Origin: Candidatus Peribacteria bacterium
Lineage (GTDB): Bacteria > Patescibacteriota > Gracilibacteria > BD1-5 > UBA6164
Assembly: GCA_023898505.1 (NCBI GenBank)
Contig: CP060226.1
Location: 434,001 to 498,000 of the forward strand
Length of the DNA stretch: 64,000 bases
Direction: 5' to 3'
Both the position numbers and the translations under genes were made by a program. The notes under the pieces are model-generated. The model had not been told where the DNA came from. It did not search any database and saw only the letters and a list, made by a program, of their open reading frames with translations. Numbering within the stretch: the first letter of the stretch is position 1; each line of letters opens with the position of its first letter. Positions 22,431 to 34,943 of the stretch are shown one piece after another.

Positions 22431-25400
22431 TTAAATAGCTCGAAGCATATCTCGTAGTAATAGACGCTGTATACGCATAAAACTACTATCGTGTTCTTCA
22501 TCTGTCTCATGACTTCACCATTTCTCTTTATCTTCTTTTTGGTGTGTCATCTCATGAGTAATAATTTCCATTAATTTCTCTTGTACCTCTGGTACATGAA
22601 TCTCTGTAATGAGCTGTTTAACCATCGGCTCTCGTACATTAAATGCAATACTTCCACCATCTCATTGTAAAGCAGCTGCAATAAGGCCGTTATTTTCTGC
22701 AAGAAATTGTATCTCTAATTTTCCCCCGAAATGAGTATCTAGTAAATATTTAAACGTTGTTCCAATATAGTCTCTAAATCAGCGCAATTGATGAGAGGTA
22801 ACTCCCGTTTCTTTTTCTACTTCTGCATCACTGAGATTATACTTTTCTACTTTTGCATTTAATCTGTCCCTATCTTGTGCTGCACCCCCCAAAACCTGAC
22901 CGAGATTTCCAGAAAATTTACCAATATCTAACTTCCCCGATAACAACTTACTTTTTATCGATATTAAATTTGTTGTTTCTCCATCTCTTTGAAAATTTAC
23001 CAACACTAGAAACTGTACCATATTTTCCTTATCCTTTAACAGATCGATTTCTTCAGCTGAAAAATCAATCTTATTTCCAGAGTGATTATATTTTTCTGCC
23101 AATGATAGTATCTGACTTGAATGCCTAAAATCATATCTTTCTAAACCATAATAATCTGCTGGCAGCATCGGAATACGAACACTTCTATGAACATATGATT
23201 GGAGAATAAAATCAATAACTTGTTTATACAAGTACGGCTTTAGTAGTTCCACATAGTATCTTCTATTTACCATAGAATTACGAGATCCAGTAAGAGGAAC
23301 CCATTGAGGGATATCTATCGTTAACCTTTCCTCTTTAAAAATTTCTACCATCCAAGTTGGGAGGTCTGCCAGTAAATCATCTTTTATTCCCGATATCCAT
23401 AAATTGTCTTTTGTATACCTCTCTATACGATCTTTTGTACGTATCAAACGAAGTTTTCCAAGATTTGATTCTTTTCCTTCTGCATTTTCTCAGATAATAT
23501 CTTCACTTTCATAAAGCACCGTTCTTTCTTCTGGCTTATTTAGTACCGTATGATTATATACCTCTTCGATATCATCAATATTACCAACATATTTCTTCAT
23601 AAGATATGTTCCTATCATCGCTCTAAAATTTCCATTTATACCTTCTGCTTCATCAATTCTTTCAATAACGGTTCCAGTAAATACCTCTTCTTTTTCTTCC
23701 AACGAAATATCAAAGTCAACAATGACCCCTTTCTTTTTTATAGGTGTTAGTGAAGCATACCATACTTTTCCAGAACCATTTGATGTTTTTATTCTTACTT
23801 CTTTACTTGAAGGATACAGTGTAAATGCCCCTTTTCAAAACATTCCTGTTGATTCTCCATCCTCTTTTCCTGTTTCATTTGGAACCAAAAATTTCACTAG
23901 TAATTCATATATATTCATTCCCGCCCCATCTGTAATCGATGAAACAAAATGATTATCTACAGAGTAAAAGTCAATCTCAACCCTTTTTTCTACCTCTGTT
24001 CTTCATCTTTTCACCGCTCTTAAAATGGCATCTCTTGCATTTTGCATCTGTTCTCTCAAGAACAACATTCCAACTTCATCTTGGGCAATAATCGTTCCAG
24101 AAATTTCATCTTCGATATCCGAATTATCTATCATTGCTTCTTTTTGTTTTTGAGCAAGCACTATAACTTCTGCCAGGGTTTTTGCCTGCTTCATATCTCA
24201 TTCAAACTGGGTAGATAGTCCAATTAAGTCCGTAAGCTTCATGTGAATATGTCCTTGAAACTGAGGAACCTGCAAGTCTTTCGCTCACAAGAACTCTCCT
24301 CCTCCATGTAAAAATTGAGCAAAGCATACGATATCTTGCGGATACTTTTTCGTCAATTCAGAAAATACATCTTGCTCAGTTTTTTCTCCATCATCATGAT
24401 GAAATAAATCTTGAAACTCTGACTGTACTATCAACTGTTCAAAGATCTTTTTTTGAAATGCTACAAATCAGGATAAATCCCAAAAATTCTCCTTAAAATC
24501 AAAATCTGTTAATTGCTGCAACTCTTGCTCTATACCCTTAATCAATTTTTCATCATATTTATGTCGTGAAGCAGCATAACGGCGTAGTAGCAGCTTTTCT
24601 ATCTGTTCTTTCACCTCTTGTGGGTAATGTTGTATATATTCATAAAAACCTTGTGCAATACCAGTAGCATATTCTGATGGAAATTCAAAAGATTGTATAT
24701 CTGTATGATATATACGACTAAACTCAAGTAAATCCATTGATTTATCGTCCAGAATTTCTTTAAGCCATGAAGGGTCCAATTTAACTTGTTCAAGGGGACT
24801 ATACATATCTCACAAAGGTTTCGATATAGGCATTTGTTCCTGTCAAGTATGTTTTCATCAGAGCATTTCTCACAATAGTTCTGCCCTAGCTTGTTTTACT
24901 TGTGTCATTCATAGTACCTCCTCATAACCTGAAAACAATGTACCGACATCAGGGGCACCTGTACTTTCATATCAGTCAAGATAGGCATTCTCGGAAAAGC
25001 TTCGTAATCTCCCCCGCTTCATAATATAATTTTCTCCTTCTGATTGAAAAAGTCTCTGCTTATACTTCACTACTTTTTCAATATTTGTCAGAATGTTTGA
25101 AAATTGTGGTAAAAAGAGATTATCTTGAACTGTTGGAAGATATATCCCCTCTTGTCCTGTTTCTTTTTGAAATAACCCCCTATGCTCTGGCATATGTAGC
25201 ATAGACTGAAAAATCGTATTTTGCATTTTGAGAAAAAATACAATATCTCCAATATGTTCTGAAAATCAAGGATAGTATGATTCTATATCATACTGTGATT
25301 GCAACTCAAACAATGCCCTCACGGCATTGAAATCGTCTTTTCTTTGTACATGTGCTCTCGACAGTAATAATTGCAATATCTTTCTTTTTTCCTCCTTGGT

Positions 25401-28124
25401 ATATGGAGATGACTGAAAAAATCTAAAAAAATCTCTTCCTTTCTCCCAAATTGTAGGAAACTTAAATTCATGAGAAAATGAAGTCCCATATTTTTCGTTG
25501 AATTGTGCAATCTGTTCTCAAATTTTTGTTTCTTGATAATTTATTTTCTCTTCCCAAGCATCAAAATCATCACCATCATCTTCTTGTAATTTTTGTAGTT
25601 CCTGTCGCTGTAATAAAATAGCTGCAATATCTCACCATACCTCTTCAAATCATTCCCCTAACAATGAATCTTCCGAATCAATATAATAATTCCCTCCAAG
25701 ACTTCTTTCTTTTCCATCGTGTAGAAGCTCTGCATGTCTTTGCTTCATTGTTTCCAATCTTTCTAAATCAGACAAAACAAAAGAGTTTTTCGGATCATCA
25801 AATCTTGCCATAATCTCAAGTGCTGTTTTCGGATCACGATCAAGTATTTGTATCAGCGTGGTAGTGTATTGTAGTATCTTTTTTATCCCTACTCGTGCAT
25901 GTACATACGATAAAAACTTCAAAAATGGCTTCGTAATAGTCTCGCTTTTTTTCTTCATAAAGGGGAGGAGCATTTGCAAAAGTTCCCTCTTTATATTGAT
26001 ATCTCATCGATATGAACTTGCCAACCATCATGCTTCATCATTTATCAAAAGAGAAAAATAAGCATGTACCAAAAAATCCTCTACATCAAAATCTTCATAT
26101 CCTATAATAGTTGTATCAATCAGGTCTTCTCTCATATCAAAAGAACTAAAACACTTTTGACCATAACTATCAAGAAATATCTGAACTTCTTTTTTTACTC
26201 TTTCCCTTTCCTCCAGAGATACTTGAGGATCTTCATCTTTTCCCTCAATCACGCTGTCGTTTTTTGAAACTTGCTCTCATTTTTCTGAATCTAATACTGT
26301 CTTTTTGTCCTCTATTTGTTTTTGTGATAACGAATGTATGTGTCCATATAGATTCATCTCCGATTCAAGTTCATACCCAGTATTTAAATTAATGGATACA
26401 TTGAGCACTTGAAGCATGTGAGAGATTTGTTGTTCATTCTTACCGATAAAAACTTCTGTATTTACCAACACTACATCTTGAAAAATCAAGTAGTCAGACT
26501 CTGCATCTTTAGAAAATGGAAGCTGAAAAAATCTATATGTATTACCAGAAATACTCCCCTTAACATTGGCAGTTGAAACATCAGACAACTCTGTACAATT
26601 AGGAAGATTATCTGTACTAAACTTCACAAATTCATCCGAAAGGTATACCACTCCTTCTTGCTGACCAATAGCTTCTGAGAGCTCTTTTCTTGCTGGAAGT
26701 ACTTTTATCCCCTGTGTTTCTAGATCTTGTTGAATCGCATAAAACTTTTCTCTCATGACCGTTCATAGTATAAACTCATCCTCTACCTCATTAGTAGCTC
26801 TTTCTTTTAGTCGCTCATTTATTTGTGAAATTACTTCCAATAAAGAAAGTTTTTCTTGCAAAGAAGAAGACTTATGTTGAACCTTCTCTAAACTCGCCCC
26901 TAAAGATATCACCACCTCTCGTGTAAGCTCTACTTGATTTCTACTATCATTTAATCATGAAAATGATGGAAACTCATAAGTAAATTCTCCAATATTTCCA
27001 ATAGTTTGAGCCTCGAAATCTTCAATTACTACTCCTCAAACCTGTAAATATACCCTTGTTATATCTGTTGGATTTTGTTTTGTTTTAAAGAAAAACTTTG
27101 TTTCTTTTGGGGCTTCTTCTTTTATCTCTGTTCCAGATAATTTCTCTCTCTTTTTTGTCGTGGTATTTGGATATAATAATTTCTTAGCGATAGTTTGACT
27201 ATCCATCCCAACGCCAGTATCAATAACTTGAAACCCTGTATCATCAATCACAACTTGAATAGTTGGAGCATCGGACATATCTAAGCTCTCTCCATTCATA
27301 TACGTATACTCTGATACGTTATTAACTACCTTCCCATTGATGGTAATAATTGCACTGGTATTGGTTTTAAATCGACGAGAAATAAGAGATTGTAGTTGTC
27401 GTTGTTGCTCCTCATCAAAATACTTTTGCATTTTAATACTCGTTCCTGTATCTGTACGATTATTTTCCAACGTTCAAATCTCAACTTCTGTCCCAGATCA
27501 TTTTTGAAGAAATACATCAAATCCCTGCATACCCTCTTTTTTTGTAGAAATGGATATTTGAGCTCCTGGAACCTGTACCTCCCTTAATGATTGGAAAAAC
27601 CCCTCTCAAAATCTTCCGATACTTTTTGAAGGATTCATCGCATCAATTGCATTTGATACCCACTCAATAGCAAATCATAAGTCCTCATCCGTTTGATGTG
27701 TCATCAATTTTTCAATTCTTGGTGGAGCAATTGCTTCAAGATCACGATTCTTAATAACCTTCTCTTGAGGAAGAGCAAAGATATCATCATATTCTACTCA
27801 CAAACGAGCAAAAGCTGTTTTATTTCTCTCAAACTTTACTATCTTTTGTAATGTCTTTAGTCAAAAATACTTTGGAACTTTTCATTTTTTTCTCAGTTCA
27901 GAGACAACTCAAACCCAATCTACTATAGCTTTATGGTCTTTGGTTTTTTTATGATTTGCAATAATAGCAATAATTTCTTTATTTTTCTGCTCGATAAATC
28001 TTGCTAATTGCCTCCTCTTTTCTGGTGAAGCATGATATATATCACCAGAAGTCAGAACTCATTCAGCTTTTGCTAACTCATAATATAGGGCTTGTCTTTC
28101 CGATGTATAGATAGTTCCTGGCAT
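22431..28124 (-). CDS. Giant protein: two GHKL ATPase modules plus HExxH protease motif
   Basis: 1,897-aa protein that appears only when UGA is read as Gly; the standard code leaves about a dozen fragments, all in one frame. Module 1: N-box EWVSNAIDA (Glu154), then SIGRFGEGFF (167-176), which matches the Hsp90 IGQFGVGF loop, and only afterwards VIDTGVGMD (Asp302). Module 2 has the canonical order: LREQMQNARDA (Glu1358), ITDGAGMN (Asp1399), STGMFGKGAF (1426-1435). The C-terminus has ITHEMTHQ (His1857) with further His at 1872 and 1878 in EEHDSSF, as in zinc metallopeptidases. No signal peptide or membrane helix. The central ~900 residues are helical and unrecognised. A chaperone-like, MORC-like or defence ATPase with proteolytic output is possible; the function is unknown. 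Confidence 0.88.
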
Positions 28125-28204
28125 ATAAAATTTATAGACTCGTATTGATGTTATGATATCATATTTACCTCTTTACAGCAAAAAAAGAGTGTTTCTTACA
28201 CAAT

Positions 28205-28236
28205 AAAAAAGAAGAGAAAATGTTTTCTCTTCTTTG
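28205..28236 (-). terminator. Terminator after the 105-aa gene
   Basis: AAAAAAGAAGAGAAAA / TTTTCTCTTCTTT hairpin between the stop at 28237 and the giant gene's promoter region. Confidence 0.85.
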
Positions 28237-28554
28237 TTACAAACCTTTCACTTTTTTCGTTGCAAAATTATCTCCCAAATACTCAGAAAGTATATCGCGG
28301 ATCTCAAATCTTTTATCGTCTGAAACATAGTCATTATCTTTCACTTCCTTCCACAAAGTTCTTGCATTATGCATTTTTCTTTTCTTTTTTCTATATGATG
28401 AACCATTTCCATCAGTTCCTTCCATAATTCTTGATGTAATATATGGTTGTGTATATTTTCCATCTTGAATTCTCAGTATATCAGCGGCTCTATTTTGCAT
28501 GTCACATATAACAGTATCTACCGGTGAAGGAGGAGAAAGAAACTCTTTTGGCAT
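28237..28554 (-). CDS. Hypothetical basic protein (105 aa)
   Basis: Soluble protein with a Pro-rich start (MPKEFLSPPSPVD), a basic middle (SSYRKKKRKMHN) and a helical C-terminus (KRFEIRDILSEYLGD). The lysine/arginine patch could bind nucleic acid. No UGA codon. It has its own terminator and lies upstream of the giant GHKL gene in the same direction. No family recognised. Confidence 0.65.
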   Translation of the reverse strand: MPKEFLSPPSPVDTVICDMQNRAADILRIQDGKYTQPYITSRIMEGTDGNGSSYRKKKRKMHNARTLWKEVKDNDYVSDDKRFEIRDILSEYLGDNFATKKVKGL

Positions 28555-28899
28555 TTTTACTATATTTTGTATTCACAACATACCTTTACCTTTTAAATAT
28601 GCAAGTTCATTACAAGGTCATGAAAGTACATGAAGATTAACTCCGTTTCATGTAGTCCTCAAAAATAATGTGACTTATTCTTTACAGGGAAGACACCTCA
28701 AGTTTTTAATCGGATTAATACAATACCTTGCAAATAAAAACCAATATAGACTTACTGGATATATAAAATATTTATCTTACCATATAACACTTAACAAAGC
28801 AAAAAACGTAATCTCTAAACAATAGGTACCGAAATTACTATTATTGACTTTATGTGTAATTGATTATAATAGTTCTATTGTTTTTATATCCTCAAAATA
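28555..28899. other. Gap without a supported gene
   Basis: A rightward frame open from about 28571 to the TAG at 28823-28825 (one UGA; includes YSLQGRHLKFLIGLIQYL) lacks an ATG and overlaps the start of the leftward 105-aa gene. It may be a gene fragment. The last ~60 bp should hold the promoter of the next gene. Confidence 0.3.
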
Positions 28900-29796
28900 A
28901 TGTCTGCTGTAGAAAAGCTTTTTTCACAAAGTCCTGATACAAAGATCCCTCAATTTCCAGTTGATGATATCCTTACATTTATTGAATGGGGAAATTTATT
29001 AGACTTAGAACAAGCAATTAAAGAATGAAATTTACATGGAGTAAAATTTGTATCTAAATACATTAACGAAAAAACAAGAAGAATTATAGAAGCAGTTTGT
29101 AGTTATGTTTTCAACTCTACTACTCGACTAAAAAATCTCGGCATACACATAGACTCTCCAGATAGACCGGAATCAGCACATCAAGTACTCACATGATTAT
29201 ACTCCCCTATTGATAATTATAGTAATATTCCAACCATCTGTGTTGATACCCCCATTTCAGATCAGGCGTGTAAAGAATACATTACTGAAAGCCATTTTGA
29301 AGAAAGATACCCAGATGCATTTATAGAAGTAAAACAGATGATATTTACAGTTCTTGAATTATGATGAGAGGCTCCCTCAGAACAATCACTATGATTTTGG
29401 ACAAATATGCTCAATATATGTTTTGTCCACAGGTGAATTCCTGAAAAGGAAAGAACTGTATTAATCGAAGCAAGAGAAAGATTTACAAAAAGATTTATAC
29501 TCACTCATGCAAGAGATATAAGCCGCATTTATCCAAATAAATGAGAAGAAAGCTTACTTATTATCCCCAATGGATTATCAAAGGATGGAAGACAAGTATC
29601 ACATACACGATTCTCTCCTACTAACATACATGAGAGATATTCCCATGGACTAGTATATAATCTCTGAATATGAAGTACTGGAGAAGTTCATTCCATAAAC
29701 CCAGACGCTGGCACAGAAAATCGAAATATTAAGATTTGAGCTCACTGAGTATCAATGAATTATAGAGCGGCTATTGATCCAAGATTAGTAGGATAA
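28900..29796 (+). CDS. Hypothetical protein (298 aa), UGA-rich
   Basis: Soluble protein read from the ATG at 28900-28902, with more than ten UGA-Gly codons, for example in EGNLHGV, ELGGEAP and WTNM-preceding SLGF. A helical N-terminal half (LTFIEWGNLLDLEQAIKEG) is followed by a mixed C-terminal half with TKRFILTHARDISRIYPN and a Gly/His-rich end (YSHGLVYNLGIGSTGEVHS). No family recognised. It converges on the helicase gene, leaving 17 bp between stops. Confidence 0.72.
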
Positions 29797-29813
29797 ATAT
29801 TGTATAAAAAAGA

Positions 29814-32468
29814 TTACCCTACCCTTAACATCTTCCTCAAGGCTTTTTGGATATCACTTTGTTCAAGTAATTGCTCAAGCAATATTTCACATAAACGAAA
29901 CTTCCCTTTTGATTGATCTTCAAGGTCTATCTCTATCTTTTCTATCTCTGCGTAGTATATTTTTCATAATCATCTATGAGATATCTCTGCTTGTATCATA
30001 TTTACGGAGTCCATATCATACTTTACCTTTGCCACTAATCATCAAAACCCTACTCGTAACCTATTTAACAAATCAGCAGCGTAATTATCTCTTCATATAC
30101 TATCCTTCATCATTTCAATAGTAACAATAGTAGCAGTAGTTTTATCCTCTCATTTTACAGATTCCCTAACCATCTTTTTTGGTTGAGTAATTTGTTCTCA
30201 TGGGTTACTATATGGCTTATCATTTCCAATCTGAAGCTGTGCAATAAATTCCACAGCTTTCATAGATGCATAATCACGCCCCTGTTTTTTAGTCCCTCCT
30301 TCTTTTTCTCACCATATAGTATATTTCTCTCAATGTATCTCTATCTCAACTCAGCATGTAAACTTATGCGTACTCGTATCAACATTCCAATCGTCGTTAT
30401 CATACCATCTAATAACTCTCCCTCTCCGTTTCTGGAGTACTTCATTAAGGTAATTCTTCGGATTTTTCCCTGAGGGGATGATTGATTCTGCTTGCATCTC
30501 CTTCACACAAGCTACTATACCTCCTACCAAGGATACATTATTCTGATCAAAAAAGTAGAAACTAAACAGAGACTCTATTTGTTTCAATAACTTATATACA
30601 ACCTCATGTCTACATCTTTGCCTACTTTTTCCTCATCAACTTTCTCAGGAAGAAATAAATTCAACACCATATAATCATACCCTACACTCAAGCCAGTTTC
30701 ATGTTATTTCTTGAAATTCTACCTTTCCTCCTTTACCATATCTTTGTAAAAAAACATTTAAAATTGAAATATAGTCTCTATCTTCTTGAAATTCATTTCA
30801 CAATATTGAATTGGTCTCCCCCCTTTTAGGAAGCGTCTCTATCATTTCTTGTTGTTCTTTAATTCTTCATTCTAAGTCAGAGATGAAATCATACTCCCTA
30901 CAGGTATCAAATACTCAATAATACTTCGCTATAGATTGAGCTTCTGCTAAAGATATCTCATATTTTCATCATTGAAATAGTATGGTCAACGTATGTGATC
31001 TATGTGAATAGATATCAAAATTATTAAAAAGTTCTAGATATGAAATATGAAATACATCTCTAGCAAAAAACCTAAAAATATCAATTGCTCTACTGACATC
31101 AGAAAAAAAATAGAGCTCTCCTATCTTATCAGAATATCATAACTCAGAAGTCGATAATGATATCCCCGATTCACGCAATGCGGTTAAATTCTCTAAAAAA
31201 TCTCAAGAAAAGTCTCACGCCTGTATTACTCGTGTTTGTCCGTACACCATGTTATTTCCTTCACTCTCTGTCTCTAGTAATTCGGATGCTCTCACTGCTG
31301 GTTGTCATACTTGGGATGAATGATATAACGAAGAAACAATATCATGGATATACAAAGTTTTTTTTCAGATTTCTTTACATGGTCTTGCTCATCTTCAGAT
31401 TCTTTGTATTGTTCTTGCATAAGACCTGGTAGGATCATTCAAGATAATATCAGTAACATCTGGAATATCAATCGCCTGATTCCATAAATCCTTTGATAAG
31501 ACTACTCGTATTTCTCACGTTCTCAACCTATTTTCTACTCTTTTATTCTCTCAATTTCTTGTCCCTGCAACAAAATCTATTTTCCCCTGTAGAATAGGAT
31601 TTTTTTCAGCAATATATTTTACAAACACTTCGCAATCAATAATAGATGGCATAAATCAAATTGCTTTCCTCTCTCAAAGAACTATTTTCTCAAGTATATC
31701 TTCAAGTATCAAAAATCTTTGAGAGGTATTGAGAAAATTATGAGATGTATCCAATTCAAAATTAAAGTCCCCATTTATATCTTTCCCATCATATCGATCA
31801 GTACTTTCATCTATCTCATAATTTTTTACTATCCATTTTGGAAAATCATAATCACGAATCAAATCAAATGATGATATTTCACCATATACATGTGGTATCA
31901 TAGTCCCTACATGTTTTTGTATATTATAGGGTGTAGCAGACATATGTATTTGTGGCGCAAGAAAATATCTCTGTGGTCCAGATAAAATATCTCATAAAAA
32001 ACCATGTGACTCATCCACAATAACAAGATCAAAAAAATCTGGAGAAAACTGTCTATATCTTCACTCATACGTTAACATCTGAACAGTTGAATAATAATAT
32101 CATACTCATTCAAAAAATCTTCTAAATTTCTGATTCGCAAGGTCATTTATATCCTCTCAACCTTTCATGACACAGTAATTTGTATCTCATAATTGATACT
32201 TTCTATGTGCTGCAACAGCATTCGTTAGTTCAGTTACTCAAGGATTTAGAAATAATACCCTCCCTCACCTCTGAATAACGTGATGAGCCAAACTGAGAGC
32301 CATAAGAGTCTTTCCGCCTCACACAGCAATATCCCATCTTCACTCAGTTTTTCATAACTGTATATCACGTACCGTATGAACAAGGATCTCTCATTGATAC
32401 TTTCTAGGATCGACAGTAGTATCGATAAGATTTACATCTCATGAAAAAAGGTCCTCTATCCTTTGCAT
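29814..32468 (-). CDS. SF2 DExH helicase with two C-terminal dsRBD-like domains
   Basis: 884-aa superfamily 2 helicase / ResIII-like ATPase. Visible motifs: Q-like DPRKYQGEI (20-28), Walker A AVGGGKT (48-54, two Gly by UGA), DESH (152-155), SATP (177-180), motif V LWNQAIDIPDVTDIIL, motif VI QRIGRGAR (355-362, both Gly by UGA). After ~200 helical residues come two dsRNA-binding-like repeats: ~565-635 (DYISILNVFLQRYG, ending RQRCRHEVVYKLL) and ~669-744 (NPKNYLNEVLQ, ending KKQGRDYASMKAVEFI). A helicase joined to dsRBDs suggests dsRNA unwinding or sensing. No nuclease domain is obvious. The start lies 38 bp after the stop of the 323-aa gene, in one transcription unit. Confidence 0.9.
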
Positions 32469-32506
32469 TCTCAAATCATGTATGGCAGCCAGCTGATTCA
32501 TCTATA

Positions 32507-33478
32507 TTACTTACTCCTAAAATGTAGAAATGTATATTCCATTCTTGTTGAGCTTCATCATACATATGATGAATTTTCTCACCTTACTAGCTCAATATCT
32601 TTTAACTCAACCGCTACTTCTAACATATTTCATAGATTTTTCATAATCGTTTCCCTTGCATTTCCGTCTAATGAATATTGTGTGTGATATCTAGTATTAA
32701 ACATTCTGATAAAATCCACTGCTTTTCTATTGCTAAAACGAGTTACCAAATTAACGGATACAACAAAATCTTCTCTAGTATTTAGACGCGATAATATCTG
32801 AACAGTATCGTAAAATAATTTTTCTGAAAAAAGAGATTCTGTGTCCAACGATACTACTCATACCTTATGCTGTCATAAGCTACTCACCACATCCGTTGGG
32901 AAATCCATGCCTTCCTCTCAATACAGTGAGTCAATATACCTTGCCTGTGGATACATTTGATGTAAGGCATGACATTTTGAAGCATGTCATTCCACAAGAT
33001 ACATATGTGATTCTATAAACCCAAACTTTCTCCACATATCATACTCCTGTCATCACAATCACGGCATAAATATAACACGATCATCTTCAGATACTCCTGT
33101 TGGAAATACTCCCATAGCAAACTTATATAGTAAAAATCTCCAATGACTTTTTTGTATATTTCCATCATCTTTTAATTCTCATAATCTTTGTAAATGAACA
33201 TCGGATGGTTCTGCAACTTCAATTGGCGCATGTCATCAAGTTATTGTTTCAAGCATCAGTTTCCCAAGTTGATATACAAAGAAGTCTCCAATGCGTACTC
33301 TTAAATTACCATCTATAGTAACGATATCAGATTCTGTGAGCATTGCGACCATTAAGGCTACATCGTGATTTGTAGCCTCAACATCTCTATCCAAAAATAC
33401 AGATTTGTCTCATTGATAAATCATAGCTCACATAACAAGTCCGTCTTTCTTTATAACCTCTACTCTCTGTATACTCAT
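32507..33478 (-). CDS. Partner of the SF2 helicase; possible Rossmann/MTase-like fold
   Basis: 323-aa protein directly upstream of the helicase. The middle reads VIFMPGLGGQEYDMWRKFG, then SHMYLVEGHASKCHALHQMY and GVVSLDTESLF, spaced like motifs I, II and IV of a Rossmann-type SAM methyltransferase, but the motifs are loose. The N-terminal 100 residues are a separate alpha/beta segment. More than 15 Gly are UGA. A role paired with the helicase is inferred from the operon. It could equally be a nuclease or an adaptor; I cannot assign it. Confidence 0.75.
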
Positions 33479-33633
33479 ATGGTTATTTACAATTACAATA
33501 TAAATATTGTAAGTAAAATATATACTTTGTCAATACATTGTTTCCATTGTGACATGTAAGTTTATATAAATATTGACGTTTTTTAAAAGGTAATATATAA
33601 TATTTCTGTATCTTACTCATTCTTCACTCAACA

Positions 33634-34875
33634 ATGGATCAAAGACATACAGATATTATAAGGCCAATTAATATTTCACGTACTGATTTAATGCCCCTCA
33701 ATACGATATGAAGACAAATTGATTGGAGCAAAGTATTTGCCACTATTAATGTTGGCTACAAGAGCCCGATAAACTGGAATAATGTTATAAATGAGAATTG
33801 AGAATTTGATAAAAGAAATTTTATTATGTGAAATTCCTTTTCTGCTACAAGTAAAAATAAGCTCCTTCATGAAGCTCCACAATTATTAGAAAGAATACAA
33901 TATTTAAAAAGAGAACTAGGCAATGATAGTATATACTATTACGGTGATATATTGCAGACCATCATTAGACTTTTTAAAGATGTATTCTTTTTATGAAATG
34001 AAGACGAAAGTAAATGAGAAATTACAAATGTATATGCTCAAGACTTCTTCCTAAAATTAAACGAAATATATGAACGTATACAAAATAGGCATAAGTTACT
34101 TGATACTGCTGAGTGAGGTGTCTTCGATACAATAGATGCAGAAATATCTAGATGTATTCAAGAGTGATTACAATGGGTCGAAAAAGAATGGCCCCCATAT
34201 GAAGCAGATAAAATACACAAATTCAAAAAATGAGCATCAAAATATATAAAGCCTTGAAATGTGTTAGACGTTGATAAGATACTGGAAGCTCTAAATTCAC
34301 ATTGGTCCTGGAATGAAGACCACCTAATCTTCGCCTTTTATACTGCTGAGTGTGACAAAAAAGAATTAGAAAAGCTACAACGATGAGTATTACAGGCACT
34401 TGAGGCAAAATTCAAAAGACTAGATACAGTAAAAGTATTTACTATTATAGAATTTATACTTCCCTATATATTTAATGGATATGAAGATATAAACTTTGAA
34501 TTTCCAGAATTATTTAGACCTGAATACCTTTCAAAAATACGCATCTATGATTTAACTATAGAAGGTTTTACAAACCAAATACATGAATTATGACCAAAAA
34601 ATGGTTGGCCTCTTGAAATACAAGAAAAGTTAATAGAACAATTCATGATATATGGGACAACAGAATCATGACAAATATGATTTTGACAAGGAAGTGAACA
34701 ACTTTGGTATTGGTCATCAGTTACTGGAGAAATAACCCCTAAAAACTATACATACTATTTAAAAGATGCAAACTTATGAGAAGATAAAAGGCCTACACCT
34801 AAAATCCTTACAGATACGGTACATGAAACCACTGCTATCACACATGATACAGCCTTACACCTACTTGAAGAATAA
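33634..34875 (+). CDS. Hypothetical protein (413 aa), about 60% of Gly as UGA
   Basis: Divergent from the helicase unit, sharing a ~155-bp promoter region. Soluble, mostly helical, acidic. About 15 of 25 glycines are UGA, the densest use I counted. Trp-rich patches (LQWVEKEWPPYEADK, LNSHWSWNEDH) and a polar C-terminus stand out. No domain recognised. Its terminator is shared with the convergent HD-domain gene. Neighbourhood suggests a role with the helicase unit, but nothing in the sequence shows it. Confidence 0.75.
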
Positions 34876-34891
34876 TACTTGTAGAACTTAT

Positions 34892-34920
34892 AAAAAGCAC
34901 CCTTTCCAGGGTACTTTTTA
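34892..34920. terminator. Bidirectional terminator
   Basis: AAAAAGCACCCT / AGGGTACTTTTT hairpin between convergent genes. Confidence 0.85.
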
Positions 34921-34943
34921 TTTAATAGATTCTATTTATTTTT

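Noticed and set aside
28571..28825. Rightward open frame, ~84 codons
   Set aside because: No ATG in frame and overlap with the start of the leftward 105-aa gene; kept only as a note for the gap.
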